NCBI GenBank assembly: GCA_036898135.1
Contig: CM072522.1
Coordinates: 14,067,899-14,131,898, forward strand
DNA: 64,000 nt
Source of the DNA: Oncomelania hupensis
Lineage: Eukaryota; Mollusca; Gastropoda; Littorinimorpha; Pomatiopsidae
Direction: 5' to 3'
Of this stretch, positions 24,401-34,261 are shown in pieces; position 1 is the stretch's first letter, and each line of letters begins with the position of its first letter. Made by a program: the position numbers and the translations under genes. A model generated the notes under the pieces. The model was not told the DNA's origin, did not search any database, and saw nothing but the letters and a program-made list of their open reading frames with translations.

Positions 24401-24806
24401 TCTTGCTATATTGTCCATCAGTAGCATACTTAACACCTCCGTCCTGGTGGCCAACGGAAGGCGCGGTCCTTGTGCCGGGTGACGGCCCGGGCGACGACCG
24501 ATCCGGTATGGAATTAGTGGATTGTGTCATCATGTAGTGTGTCTTGGGCAAAAAAAGACCTGGCAGGGCCCAATCCTCTCCAGGCTGTTGGCCACAGCCA
24601 AAATCCACGAATACAGTGTGGCTCGCCTTGGCCCTGAGCACGTGGTCGTTGACCCTGTAGTAACGTGAGGTTCCTCCGCCCTGGCCGGTGACTTCTGTGT
24701 AGAAGACTTTCGCCCAGTGATGCCGTGCTAACATCACCCCTGTTAGTCGCCTCTTACGACACGCCGGGAAACGTTGGGTCTATTCTATTTGCCCGAACCC
24801 ACAGAG
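21454..24806 (-). mobile_element. Full-length RTE-like LINE with 10-bp target-site duplication
   Basis: GATATTTTAT occurs at 21444-21453 and again at 24807-24816, exactly flanking the element. The 5' UTR is about 69 bp and contains a short hairpin around GTCGTAAGAGGCGAC. There is essentially no 3' UTR: the ORF runs into a (GGATA)n tail. Length 3353 bp. Related 5'-truncated copies lie at 11180-11270, 26992-27178, 33033-33310 and 39418-39650. Confidence 0.92.
21465..24737 (-). CDS. RTE-like LINE: endonuclease/reverse transcriptase ORF, intact
   Basis: A single uninterrupted 1090-aa frame. The N-terminal ~115 residues are unassigned. An AP-type endonuclease spans about 119-370 with its catalytic set visible: GTWNVR (N125), ISELRW (E154), GDWNAKVG (D260, N262), IDYIM (D330) and GSDHDLV (D358, H359). 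The reverse transcriptase spans about 590-880, with FIDFKKAFD (D727), RQGCLLSP and FADD (D828, D829). The C-terminus has a conserved GRPKKRWEDN stretch near 1040. No frameshift or stop is present and no catalytic residue is missing, so it may be active. The stop TAG is supplied by the first (GGATA) unit of the 3' tail. The clade call (RTE-like rather than Jockey/CR1) rests on the single ORF, tiny UTRs and microsatellite tail. Confidence 0.93.
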   Translation of the reverse strand: MMLARHHWAKVFYTEVTGQGGGTSRYYRVNDHVLRAKASHTVFVDFGCGQQPGEDWALPGLFLPKTHYMMTQSTNSIPDRSSPGPSPGTRTAPSVGHQDGGVKYATDGQYSKIRTRNNIVIGTWNVRTLTAEGKLEELAHELDHYRWNVLGISELRWKGLGETTTDKGHKLYFSGRDDRHEHGVGFLVHKNILATVMGCRPVSSRLITIRLRATPFNITIIQAYAPTSDYEDSEVEDFYENIQAVLDQVPKKDIVIVQGDWNAKVGQDAHRNWGDTCGLHCNNETNDRGLRLLEFARYNNLVLANTLGLHKKSRRWTWHSPGGEHHNQIDYIMVKKRFRSSINIGRTRTFPGADIGSDHDLVMMSFRLHLKRVNTAKCTRLKFDLDKLQDPEVAKIFQATIGGKFAPLLILGAGEVDVNTMTNTFNSAVTDAATEILGKHRPKKKPWITPELLDLCDKRRELKKKKNTSQGADVYRKINNDIRKGMRTAKENWIEDQCQEIENNLNKNNSKKAYQTVKRLTSVKQPKVSTIQSKSGICLTEEQEVLDRWTEYCSDLYNHTPNGDPSVLACPESREEEEILPILREEVEAAVQSLKKGKSAGVDNIPAELLQAGGEAMTDALTTICNKIWQSGEWPTPWTQSLVITLPKKGNLQECENYRTISLISHPSKVLLKIILNRLKPQAEQIIAEEQAGFMAGRSTTEQIFNLRIICEKYLQHQQHLYHVFIDFKKAFDRVWHAALWATMKVYNISPKIIEVIKSLYDKATSAVLHNSVIGNWFRTTIGVRQGCLLSPTLFNIFLERIMSDALADHEGTVSIGGRAISNLRFADDIDGLAGEEQELEQLVQRLDTTSRAYGMEISAEKTKMMTNNTNGINTDIKVQGQSLNTVHSFKYLGAIVSDNGSRQEVLSRIAQTTAALTRLKPIWKDRTISLHSKVRLLRSLVISIFLYACEAWTLTADLQRRIQSMEMRCYRRLLCISYTQHITNVEVRQTITQAIGQHDDLLTVVKKRKLRWYGHVTRSSGLAKTILQGTVQGGRRRGRPKKRWEDNIREWTGLTLSEAMRAAEDRERWSMLVKRSSVVPLRPSGYGTG

Positions 24807-24889
24807 GATATTTTATAATGATGTTAAATGCAGGTACAGTACATTGAATGACCATCATAAATGTCACTTTCACAAAAGGGGCACACTGT

Positions 24890-25515
24890 GTACTGACCAA
24901 GCTTCACTATATACTGGTAGCTAGTGGTAGGTACAGGGCCGCGGCGCGGCGGCAATGCAACAATTATGTGCGTGTGCCTATTGCTTCTACCATTACCGCT
25001 AGAAAAAAGTTAAAATTCGCTGGAATTACAGAGGGCCAGCAGCCAAACACAAGAAGGTATTCATAAATGTCGACCACATCACCAGAAAGTTCAAACTGTG
25101 TACTAAGTGACTTCAAATGGTGAACATTGTAAAAAGGATTGAAATGTGTAATTAAAACGCATATATACACTAGGTCGTAAACCGGTCCGATGCAAGAAAG
25201 AGAAGGGCCGATCAGTACACACGGTCAAATCAACTAAAATATAAGACAAACGAAATAGTATTCTGAGATTTAGTTTATGCTAACACAACACACAGATATG
25301 AAAGTAACTAAAATGCAAAAGGACTACCACAATACAAACGATATTTCACATAATATGATCAATTCACATAGCACAAAGTCAGAAATCAGTCGTCCGCCAG
25401 CTTTGTCTGCTGTGTTAAGCGTTGGCTACTAGACGCGAGCAGGATGCTAGCTATGAGGCTGGTTCCGCGCTGCGCGCTATAATTGGCCTAGTGTGTTAAA
25501 CAGAAAAGCCATCCC
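24890..25515 (-). repeat. Dispersed repeat P, minus-strand copy
   Basis: Inverted partner of 8165-8790, beginning about 75 bp beyond the 5' end of the full-length LINE. Type unknown; inverted ends not established. Confidence 0.78.
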
Positions 25516-25655
25516 CTGGCAGAGATATACAGCCGTGACAAATAATACTAATAATACTAATACTACTAATAATAATAATGACAAACAAACAAACAAAACA
25601 AAATGAATAAATAAATTAAAGATTTTACTAAATAAATATACTATTACTACTACTA

Positions 25656-26050
25656 CGGGGTGGCCTCGTGGCGCAGTGGATAAGTCGCCGGTTTCCTATG
25701 CCGAAGGTCGCAGGTTCGATTTCCGCAAGGGGCGAACGTATGTGACTTAGGTACGAGACTATTGAGGTCACCGAGAGTTTTCTCCGGGCACTCCGGTTTC
25801 CTGCCTCCCTTCAATAATGGTACAGGATGCAGTCAATATAAAAATTTCAAAAATAAAAATTCGATTTTCTTCCGTCTTCTAATAGTGATCTCCCTGCCTT
25901 TACACCACCTGTTTGAGTGATGTATGTGTATTTGGTGTGTGTGTGAGGGTAAATGACACAGGTGAGCGTGTATGTTGGTATAGATCGCCTCGCTTTGAGC
26001 CTTGGGGAAAGGCGCGTACATAGCATCCTGTATTATTATTATTATTATTT
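25656..26050 (+). mobile_element. SINE-C, full length, tRNA-derived
   Basis: Head with box-A-like GTGGCGCAGTGGATAAG and box B GGTTCGATTTC at 25656-25740, body, then a (TAT)n tail at 26030-26050. Its head resembles the tRNA-like head of SINE-A. Confidence 0.82.
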
Positions 26051-26069
26051 ACTATTACTACTACTAGCT

Positions 26070-26155
26070 AAGTTGTGGTCTTGATTTTGTGGTCCTGATT
26101 CAGCTCTTTGCAGTCCGCTGAACCCTGGAATAATTAACTAACTATTAATCTAACT
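26070..26155 (+). mobile_element. SINE-A 3' end fragment, opposite orientation
   Basis: Contains GGTCCTGATTCAGCTCTTTG and CAGTCCGCTGAACC, followed by a (TAAC)-like tail. It directly follows a SINE-C tail. Confidence 0.65.
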
Positions 26156-26619
26156 CTGATAACGAGTTATGAAAAAAAAAGAAAAAGATTTCGCTTAGCC
26201 TACTCGTCCTTCTCCGGAAATTTAAAGATTCAAATATTATAAAGTATAGGCCTAAATATTATTAATTAGAATAGATATAGTTTATACATTTATTTACGTA
26301 TAAAACAAACAATACAAGCCTAATAATTATATTCCGCTAGTGACGCTTCTTTGCTGTGCGGAAACTGACTTATGATATATAATGCAGATTAGGGCTATTT
26401 ACACTATAACAGTGTCTACTTGGTTCTAGGCACGAAATGGGGAATGCTATTATTAGCCTACTGCTGAGAACTAACAAAAGCAAATCAAGGGACGCTACTA
26501 TTAAATATGGTCGATAATAATTATGCTTATCTTTACAAAGTATACTGTTGCGAAATGCTAATCTGTGTAACTCGAACAGAATTAGAAGCAACAGCGATCA
26601 TTTTTTATGTTTAACTAGT

Positions 26620-26850
26620 CATAGTCATGCAAGCATCATTTCGTAACACAACGGAGAGTTTCGTTCGACTTCGGCTATTGCCTTTTTCGGGGAATGATTG
26701 GAACTAGTTTGGAAAACACAAGTTCGCACCCAGGTAATGATAAAATGAAGTTTTGTTGAAACAAATCTATTTAGTCGTTCTTGAGATATGGCGAGCCACC
26801 AACTGACCAACAAGCTGACTGATAGACCAACATTCCTTCCGACTCCTGTC
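26620..26850 (+). repeat. Dispersed repeat F, plus-strand copy
   Basis: Partner of 19440-19640; continues into a (CTGACCAAC)-like end (26797-26830). Confidence 0.6.
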
Positions 26851-26991
26851 TACATCAAAGTATTTCCAGGTAAGTTTGGAAATACAAAAACTAGATTCAA
26901 GCCAACAATGAACTAAAAAAAAAATAAATAAATAAATAAAATATAAATGCCCACCCCAAAAAAACTGATACCATAAAATTTGGGCTATTTG

Positions 26992-27178
26992 CTGCAAGGA
27001 GGTAGAAGAAGAGGGAGACCAAAAAAGAGGTGGGAGGACAACATTCGAGAATGGACTGGTTTGACACTGAGCGAAACAATCAGGGTTGCTAAGGACAGAG
27101 AAAGATGGAGTATGCTGGTTAAACGATCATCTGTGGTGCCCCAACGACTTCCGAGTTACGGTATACGATAGGATAGGA
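26992..27178 (+). mobile_element. 5'-truncated RTE-like LINE copy
   Basis: Encodes the C-terminal tail of the LINE (GRPKKRWEDN) and ends near a (GGATA) tail at 27166-27178. Strong similarity to the end of the full-length element. Confidence 0.88.
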
Positions 27179-27179
27179 T

Positions 27180-28450
27180 TAGCTGCAACAATTTCCCCGA
27201 CTCCACTTGTTTGTGAATTTGTGTAGATGTTGCAGGTTTACCTGATAATATGTTCAGGTCATCAAATCATGTTGTAGCCGTCAAGTCACCATTTTTTTTG
27301 CGGCTTATAAACCATTGCGTCTAGTTGGGTTTGAGTAAATTCCTGGGTTTGTTTTTGTGTGTGTTTGAATTTAATGGGTGCAGCTTGCATACCAATGCAT
27401 TCAGTTACTCCCAATTTTTATGGTACAGTTAGAAATAAAATTCCCCAAATGCAGCAAAACTGGATTGACAAACAAAGCCTGCAACATCAAAACAAAACAA
27501 AAAAAAACTCTAAAGCCAGAGAAAGAAAAAAAAACACACAAGAAACCCGTATGTTCTTTTCTTTGAAATAACTATGCAGGAACTCCAAATACTGCTTTTA
27601 GTAGTGAGAAGACTTGGTCTATGAAACAAAAAGAAGTAAAAAAAAAAAAAAAAGGTTCCGGTAAGGTATTTAGAATTGATACTATAACTTATAAAGTATA
27701 AGCAAAGCTATTGCGAGATGACAAATAAAAAGCCCCACTGCAAAGCTGAGAATGAACGAGGCTGATGTTCATCTCAGCTGCTCTGGTCAGCTTAAGTGGT
27801 GAGCGCAGAGTGATTCCACATGCGCGCCAATACGATCTACTTTCATTCCTACAGCAATCAAACTTCTAAATGAATACAACCAAATTTCACGATGAATGCT
27901 TTGCCTTGTTGCAGCATCTCCAATAACATGGCTGCTCTCAATGCTCAGCGGTATGAGTTTTGTATGTGTTGGTGCATTTACTACACAGAGAGCATAGGCT
28001 TGGTGTGTTTGTGTGTGTTCTGTGTGTTGTATGTGTGTGTGTGTGTAGAAACACCATTATTTTTACACACTCTTTATTCTCTACCTATATTCTTTTGACG
28101 GTCCTATTATTTTGATGTCAAAACAGTCATCCGTTAGGGTTAGGGCTGTGTTAGCCTAATTAGGTATAGGTTAAGTGTTTGGGTTAGGGTTAGAGTTAGC
28201 TTTAAAAAATGGACAACTTTTTTTTTTAAAAAAGGTCAAAACAACGTTGGTGGCATTTTATGAAAGTCATAACAACGGCGTTTTTACAAACATGTGTGTG
28301 TATGTGTGTGTGTGGTGCATGCTTGATGCCTGTTCTTTTGTTTGGCTCTCTTGTCCCAGTGAGTAAGACTCCAAATATTGATTTTCTCAAAACATTTAGA
28401 CAGAAGAACAAGGTCTAACGTCTCATTGCATGAAGCAAAAAAGACAAACC
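27180..28450. other. Non-coding; short telomere-like motifs
   Basis: Poly(A) near 27636, (GT)n near 28030, and two brief (TTAGGG)2 stretches at 28134-28148 and 28180-28197. No gene supported. Confidence 0.45.
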
Positions 28451-29590
28451 ATCTCAACACTTAGCATCACTGGGCTTTGCTTCATTTGTCATCACGCCGT
28501 GTAACTGCTACTATCTCAACACTTAGCATCACTGGACTTTGCTTCATTTGTCATCACGCCGTGTAACTGCTACTATCTCAACACTTAGCATCACTGGACT
28601 TTGCTTCATTTGTCATCACGCCGTGTAACTGCTACTATCTCAACACTTAGCATCATTGGACTTTGTCATCGCGCCGTGTAACTGCTACTATCTCAACACT
28701 TAGCTTCATTGGACTTTGCTTCATTTGTCATCACGCCGTGTAACTGCTACTATCTCAACACTTAGCATCATTGGACTTTGCTTCATTTGTCATCACGCCG
28801 TGTAACTGCTACTATCTCAACACTTAGCTTTATTGGACTTTGCTTCATTTGTCATCACACCGTGTAACTGCTACTATCTCAACACTTAGCATCATTGGAC
28901 TTTGTCATCGCGCCGTGTAACTGCTACTATCTCAACACTTAGCTTCATTGGACTTTGCTTCATTTGTCATCACGCTGTGTAACTGCTACCATCTCAACAC
29001 TTAGCATCACTGGACTTTGCTTCATTTGTCATCACGCTGTGTAACTGCTACTATCTCAACACTTAGCATCATTGGACTTTGTCATTGCGCCGTGTAACTG
29101 CTACTATCTCAACACTTAGCATCATTGGACTTTGTCATCGCGCCGTGTAACTGCTACTATCTCAACACTTAGCATCATTGGACTTTGTCATCGCGCCGTG
29201 TAACTGCTACTATCTCAACACTTAGCTTCATTGGACTTTGCTTCATTTGTCATCACGCTGTGTAACTGCTACCATCTCAAAACTTAGCATCATTGGACTT
29301 TGTCATCGCGCCGTGTAACTGCTACTATCTCAACACTTAGCATCATTGGACTTTGTCATCGCGCCGTGTAACTGCTACTATCTCAACACTTAGCATCATT
29401 GGACTTTGTCATCGCGCCGTGTAACTGCTACTATCTCAACACTTAGCATCATTGGACTTTGTCATCGCGCCGTGTAACTGCTACTATCTCAACACTTAGC
29501 TTCATTGGACTTTGCTTCATTTGTCATCACGCTATGTAACTGCTACTATCTCAAAACTTAACATCACTTAATTTGACATTTGTTATCATG
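28451..29590. repeat. Minisatellite of 62-bp and 53-bp unit types
   Basis: About 20 head-to-tail units beginning 'atctcaacacttagc'. Long units (62 bp) contain cttcatttgtcatcac; short units (53 bp) lack the 9 bp between two TTTG copies and read tcatcgcgcc instead. Long units concentrate on the left, short ones on the right. Confidence 0.92.
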
Positions 29591-30054
29591 CTGTGCTAGA
29601 AGGATCCCAACAAAAGACTTTCTATCAAACAATAAAAGTCCATCTCCAAATAATACAAACGAACTGGAAAAAAATTTAAAAAAAGAAGAGCGGACACAGC
29701 TAAACGAGAAACTGCTATGGAATTTTTTTCTCAAAATGAACGGCTCACAATGACTACATCGGTACTCATGAGTTACTCTTCAGTGTCTGCCGTGCAAGAC
29801 TCATACTCATCCAAACAGACAGCAGAGCTGAGTGAGCACACAGTAAGCAGAAGAGTACAACAGCCCTGTAACCAGAGAACAACAACACTGTACGGAGAGT
29901 ACAACAGCACTGTAACAAACAGAACAGCATTTAGGAAGGGTAGATATGTAGATAAGTAGGCAGTTGGATGGATAGGTAGACAGGTATGAGTTAGGTTAAC
30001 AGGTACGCTGGTATGTAGAGGCACTGGTAGGTTAGGGTAGGTGGGACGGAGTGT

Positions 30055-30400
30055 ACAAAAGGTAACAAAAAAGCTGTTCCTGCAACCTTTTGATCGTTGA
30101 GGCCTCCTTTCACTCTGGTACAGCATCATGGATGAGGGCAGTGCCCACCACCCTCTGTCTCTCTCTTTCTCTCACTGCCTTGACTTCCCCGGTCCTTTTT
30201 AAACAAGTCAGGTACTCATGTTCGCAGCCAGGTACTCATGTTCGCATCTGGGTGGTTTGGGAGGTGTGGCATACATGTACGCCCTGTCATTGTTTGTGCC
30301 ATCCAGCAGTTGCTATCCAAGAACTAACCATTCCCTCCAATATGCTTAGCGCAACGATCCTAGCATGTGGCCACACCACGCGCGACAGCTACTAATGCCA
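30055..30400 (-). mobile_element. 5S-rRNA-derived SINE, second copy
   Basis: Minus-strand head GCGCTAAGCA ... ATGGTTAGTTCTTGGATAG, then the same body (GGGCAGTGCCC...CTCATCCATGATGCTG) and end. More diverged than the 31-kb copy; a local 22-bp duplication at 30210-30246 ('aggtactcatgttcgca'). Confidence 0.72.
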
Positions 30401-30626
30401 TCACCCTCAAGAGAGGCAACCATGTCAGGGTGGATTGAAGGGTTTGTTGTGCGATTGGGATCTTTTATGAGTATCAGTCAGCACGAGTCTATTGTCACAA
30501 CTCTCTCAAAACTTTAAGTAAAATAATTCAAAAATTAGCATCAAAACTCGCCCTCTTAATTCTTGCAGGAAAATGTATTTAAAAAAAAAAAAAGTAATGA
30601 AAGTAGAAACTACCATTAGTCTTTAC

Positions 30627-30725
30627 CTTTAAAGACAGAAATCTGAGTTCTCCTCCATCATCCCAAGAATGTAAGATGCACACCACTGAAAAGGGAATTG
30701 CTCGCCTGTTTCCAGCTTGGGAGTT
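30627..30725 (-). other. Candidate exon of unknown gene (good splice sites)
   Basis: Minus-strand acceptor 'gttttcttctag' ends at 30726 and donor TTAAAG|gtaaag follows 30627. The 99-nt segment between is open in one full-length frame (NSQAGNRRAIP ... FLSLK) and nearly open in another (TPKLETGEQFPFQWC ... DFCL stop). It could be a coding exon, a 5' UTR exon of SLC25A44 (same strand, 13 kb upstream) or a chance pairing of splice motifs. Confidence 0.3.
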
Positions 30726-30984
30726 CTAGAAGAAAACATACACACACAGAGACAAAAATCAACATTTTCTTAGACTAGTACGAGTCTTGTTGTACATTGA
30801 TTCATTCATTATTTTTAATACCATGTATTAAACCGAATACTGAACATTATTATTAACACCATGTATCAAACAAAAGACTGAACATTATGATTAACACCAT
30901 GTAAGAGAACTGTGATAATAGGGCAAATAGAATAATTGGAGTGATGAAAACAACTTTTAATTATTTGAATAAAGAGGAGAGGAT

Positions 30985-31250
30985 AGGTAAAGGTAAAGGT
31001 AGTCCCATAGCCTTGTGGCTGTACGGGAGCGTGATGCTGGAGAGCACACTTATCTTGGGCCAGCGTAATGAGGGTGATGCCCATCTCTCTCACTCGCTGC
31101 TTTACCTTCCCCACCCTTAAAAGAGTAGGTACTCAGTCACAGTTGAGTCAACTGGGGGCGTTGTTATTTGTTGCTTCACGTTTTGCGGTCACCCATCCAA
31201 GTGCTAACCACACTGAACGGTGCTTAACTTGCGACACAGTAGCGAGTGCA
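30985..31250 (-). mobile_element. 5S-rRNA-derived SINE, most complete copy
   Basis: On the minus strand the head reads CAAGTTAAGCACCG ... GGTTAGCACTTGGATGGG ... GACCGC. This matches the 5S rRNA internal promoter (AAGCTAAGC ... GGTTAGTACTTGGATGGG ... GACCGC). The body follows (AGTACCTACTCTTT, ATGGGCATCACCCTCATTACG, CTATGGGACTACCTTTACC) and ends in a (TTTACC)n-like tail at 30985. Confidence 0.82.
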
Positions 31251-31267
31251 ATAGGATAGGATAGGAT
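31251..31267 (+). repeat. (GGATA)n tract resembling the LINE tail
   Basis: Three units of the LINE tail motif abutting the head of a 5S-derived SINE; no LINE body is attached. Chance or an extreme truncation are both possible. Confidence 0.5.
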
Positions 31268-31689
31268 CTTTCCAAAATAATTATTAAGGCACTGGTGAGA
31301 CCCCATTTAGAATAATTATGGTAACGCCATCTGGTACCCTAGTCTGAAGAAGCAATCTATCGTTATATAAAAGGTCTAAAGTACAATAAAACTACTGAAA
31401 GAATGTAAAAAATATGTTTTATTTGGAAAGACTGAAATACTTGAACTTGCGCTCTCTCTTTGGATGGAGGGTAAGGGAAGACTTGATTCCAGCAAAGAAT
31501 TTGTAACAACTTTGAAGACATGCAATGGACAGACATTTTAATCAGACCTTACTTACTGTGATAAAGCAAGAAATTCAGATGGTAAAATTTTTGTTCAACA
31601 CTGTAACTACTAACACTGGTAATCTTTCATTTTCAAATGAGAGTTGCAAAGCATTGAAACAAATTACCATTAATACTTTTTTTTTTAAA

Positions 31690-32697
31690 ACTAGAACGGC
31701 AAAACCCATATGACTCACATGCTCCTTATGGAACTTGCAATATTTAACATGAAAATGAGTGCCCAGAAAAAAAATAGTGGCATTAAAATGCAAAGTAATA
31801 CCAACTTTGATCTTTCTATGCTCTTAACCTTGAGATGACACTGACCTCCGACTCCAAATACAATCATGTACTATCAAATAAACTACAGCAAAAGTTGTAT
31901 TATGCCCAAAAAATTGTGACCTTGAGTTGACCTTGATCTTTATTGTCCTTGACCTATGGATGACCTTGATCCTCATGTGATCTCTCATGCTTGTCTGATC
32001 AAATAACTCATATTATGGGTTAAATAAACAACCATTCTACTGTACGACGTAGGTCTTTTGTATGTTTTTGAAAGGCCTAAAATGACCTTGACCTTCAAGA
32101 TCAACAGGAAAATGGAACAAATATGAAAGATCAATCTATCATCTCTAAATACAATAAGTTTGAACCTTATAACTCTCATAGTTTAGGGCCAAGGTCACTT
32201 CAAAGTACCTATACAAACCGACTTTGACAGCTCCAGTGACCTTGACCTTGGAGTGAGGGTGACCAAATTTGCAAAGGAATCATGTCTCATTAATATCTAT
32301 CATGCATCAAAGAATCATAAGTTCCATATTAATAACCTAGAAAAAAAAGTAAATTTTTAGAAAAAATTGTCATTTTTTGACTAACATTTCATTTTTCTGT
32401 GACCTTGACCTTGAAGTGAAGTCATTCATTCGCCAATCTTTTATGAGGTCTCATAGGTTTACACCATCTTACCAAGTTTGGTTGTGATAGTTGAAATAGG
32501 TTATGAGTACTTAGCCACTTTACAGTTTTTGCACAAACAGTGGACGGCAGAAAGACAGATGGATGGACTGATTTTTTTATTTCGATATCATTTTTTGACT
32601 ATTTAGGACTCATTTCGCACAGGTTTGCAAAAATCTGGAAAAATTTTGTTTGGGGGGGAGAGTATATAGACTCGCATTGCTATGCATGGGAGTCAAA
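31690..32697. repeat. Repeat R copy 2
   Basis: From ctagaacggcaaaacccat to catgggagtcaaaaagc. Same order of blocks as copies 3 and 4 (agtttagggccaaggtcac, caagtttggttgtgatag). Confidence 0.88.
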
Positions 32698-33032
32698 AAG
32701 CACCAACAATTAATTAACCAGTTCAAAAATCAGTTGGACAAGCTTCCAACATTCCAATACCTCTTTTACTGCTATGATGAATAATTATAAATGTTAAGTA
32801 AACTGCATGCATATCAGACCCAAATCACTTAAAGTTTATCAAAGATGGGACACAGGACAGGCTTCACAGCCTATAAAACTATTATTTACTATTGCTACTG
32901 CTACTCCTAGTACTGCTACTACTACTACTCCTACTACTCCTACTACTACTACTGTACTAGTACATGTCTTGACAACAGGGCACAATTTAGTGCAATGACC
33001 TCGCAAAATCCCTCAACCACAACATGAATGTA

Positions 33033-33310
33033 AAAAATTTCAAAAAAAAACTGAAACTCCGATGGTTTGGCCACGTCACCAGATCATCAGGCCTTGCAAA
33101 GACCATTCTGCAAGGCACAGTGCAAGGAGGTAGAAGAAGAGGGAGACCGAAAAAGAGGTGGGAGGACAACATTCGAGAATGGACTGGTTTGACACTGAGC
33201 GAAGCCATCAGGGCTGCTGAGGACAGAGAAAGATGGAGTATGCTGGTTAAACGATCATCTGTGGAGCCTCTACGACCTCCGGGTTACGGGACAGGATAGG
33301 ATAGGATAGG
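33033..33310 (+). mobile_element. 5'-truncated RTE-like LINE copy with 14-bp target-site duplication
   Basis: Contains the last ~80 codons of the LINE and a (GGATA)n tail. ACAACATGAATGTA is present at 33019-33032 and repeated at 33311-33324. A SINE-G copy follows directly. Confidence 0.9.
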
Positions 33311-33324
33311 ACAACATGAATGTA

Positions 33325-33512
33325 GAACCCAACGCCTTATCTAGTGGTAAGAACGTTTGCCTGGCACACCGATGACCCAGGTTTAAAACCCACGGTGGGC
33401 ACAATAAAAGTGGCCACTTTGCACTGTCTATCTTAGAAGTAGGGTTGTACTGGAGGTTCAGTGCTATCCCTGTCTGCCGTATCGCCAATGGCGAGTGTAG
33501 ACATTACACTCC
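33325..33512 (+). mobile_element. SINE-G second copy
   Basis: Degenerate tRNA-like head (CTTATCTAGTGGTAAGAACG, GGTTTAAAACC) and body AAAGTGGCCACTTT, CTATCTTAGAAGTAGG. It lies immediately after a LINE target-site duplication. Confidence 0.72.
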
Positions 33513-34176
33513 AAGATACATGCTGATCTATTGTCCTCATACAGAAGGAAATTTCACATTCATTCCTTCATTTATGAATGTTTGTTTGTTTTTTTTTGTT
33601 TTTTAATCAATCCTTCTTGGCATGAGAAAGACTGGGTTTGTTTTGTGCTGGAAATTTTGTGCCTGGCCCTTGAAAGTTTGTATGTTGTTATAAGACTTTG
33701 TTCTTTTGTTGTCGTTTCGATAACTGTTCAGCTGTTAGAGCTCAGCATGTTTTGAAACTCAAGCAGGAAAAATCCTAACTAAAGTTTTAGATCAGGGCAC
33801 TTCTGTCATACTGGTAACACCAGAAATGCAGTTTTTAAAAAAAAAAAGAAAAAAAAAAGCATTTTTCATGTGTTGTTGGTTTATGTGTTGCTATGTGTCG
33901 CTGGTTCATGTGTTGCTGGTTCATGTGTTCTATGTGACCATGTGTTGTTATGTGTCCATGTGTGGTTATGTGTCCATGTGTTGCCAAACAGGTGGAAGAA
34001 ACAGCTTACAGAACTAATGTGGTGGAATAAGAGAAAAACATGTAGAGAAAAATACTGATTAAAGATGTTGAACATCATCCTCATGAAAAAAAAACACACA
34101 CACACACACACACACAACGTTCTAAGCAAAAACACTAATTAACAACAAAATTACATTGTTCTTAAAACACTGAAAA

Positions 34177-34261
34177 TAGTAGTAGTAGTAGTAGTAATAG
34201 TAGTAGTAGTAGTAGTAGTTGTAGTAGTAGTAGTAAGTGGCAGTGGTAGTAATAGTAGTAG
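34177..34261. repeat. (TAG)n microsatellite, MITE target
   Basis: Imperfect TAG/TAGTAA units; the MITE at 34262-34766 splits it from 'tagtagtaagtag' at 34767. Confidence 0.92.

Noticed and set aside
24700..24806. HDV-like self-cleaving ribozyme at the LINE 5' end
   Set aside because: CCTCTGTG can pair imperfectly with CACAGAAG about 100 nt on, and such ribozymes are known in RTE elements, but the required nested pairing and catalytic positions could not be established by eye.
28134..28197. Interstitial telomere sequence
   Set aside because: Only two short (TTAGGG)2 stretches with degenerate sequence between; too little to claim a fusion or telomere seed.
28451..29590. Regular repeats suggesting a CRISPR array
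   Set aside because: The units are head-to-tail without unique spacers, vary by substitution and a 9-bp deletion, and sit in an animal genome with no cas genes.
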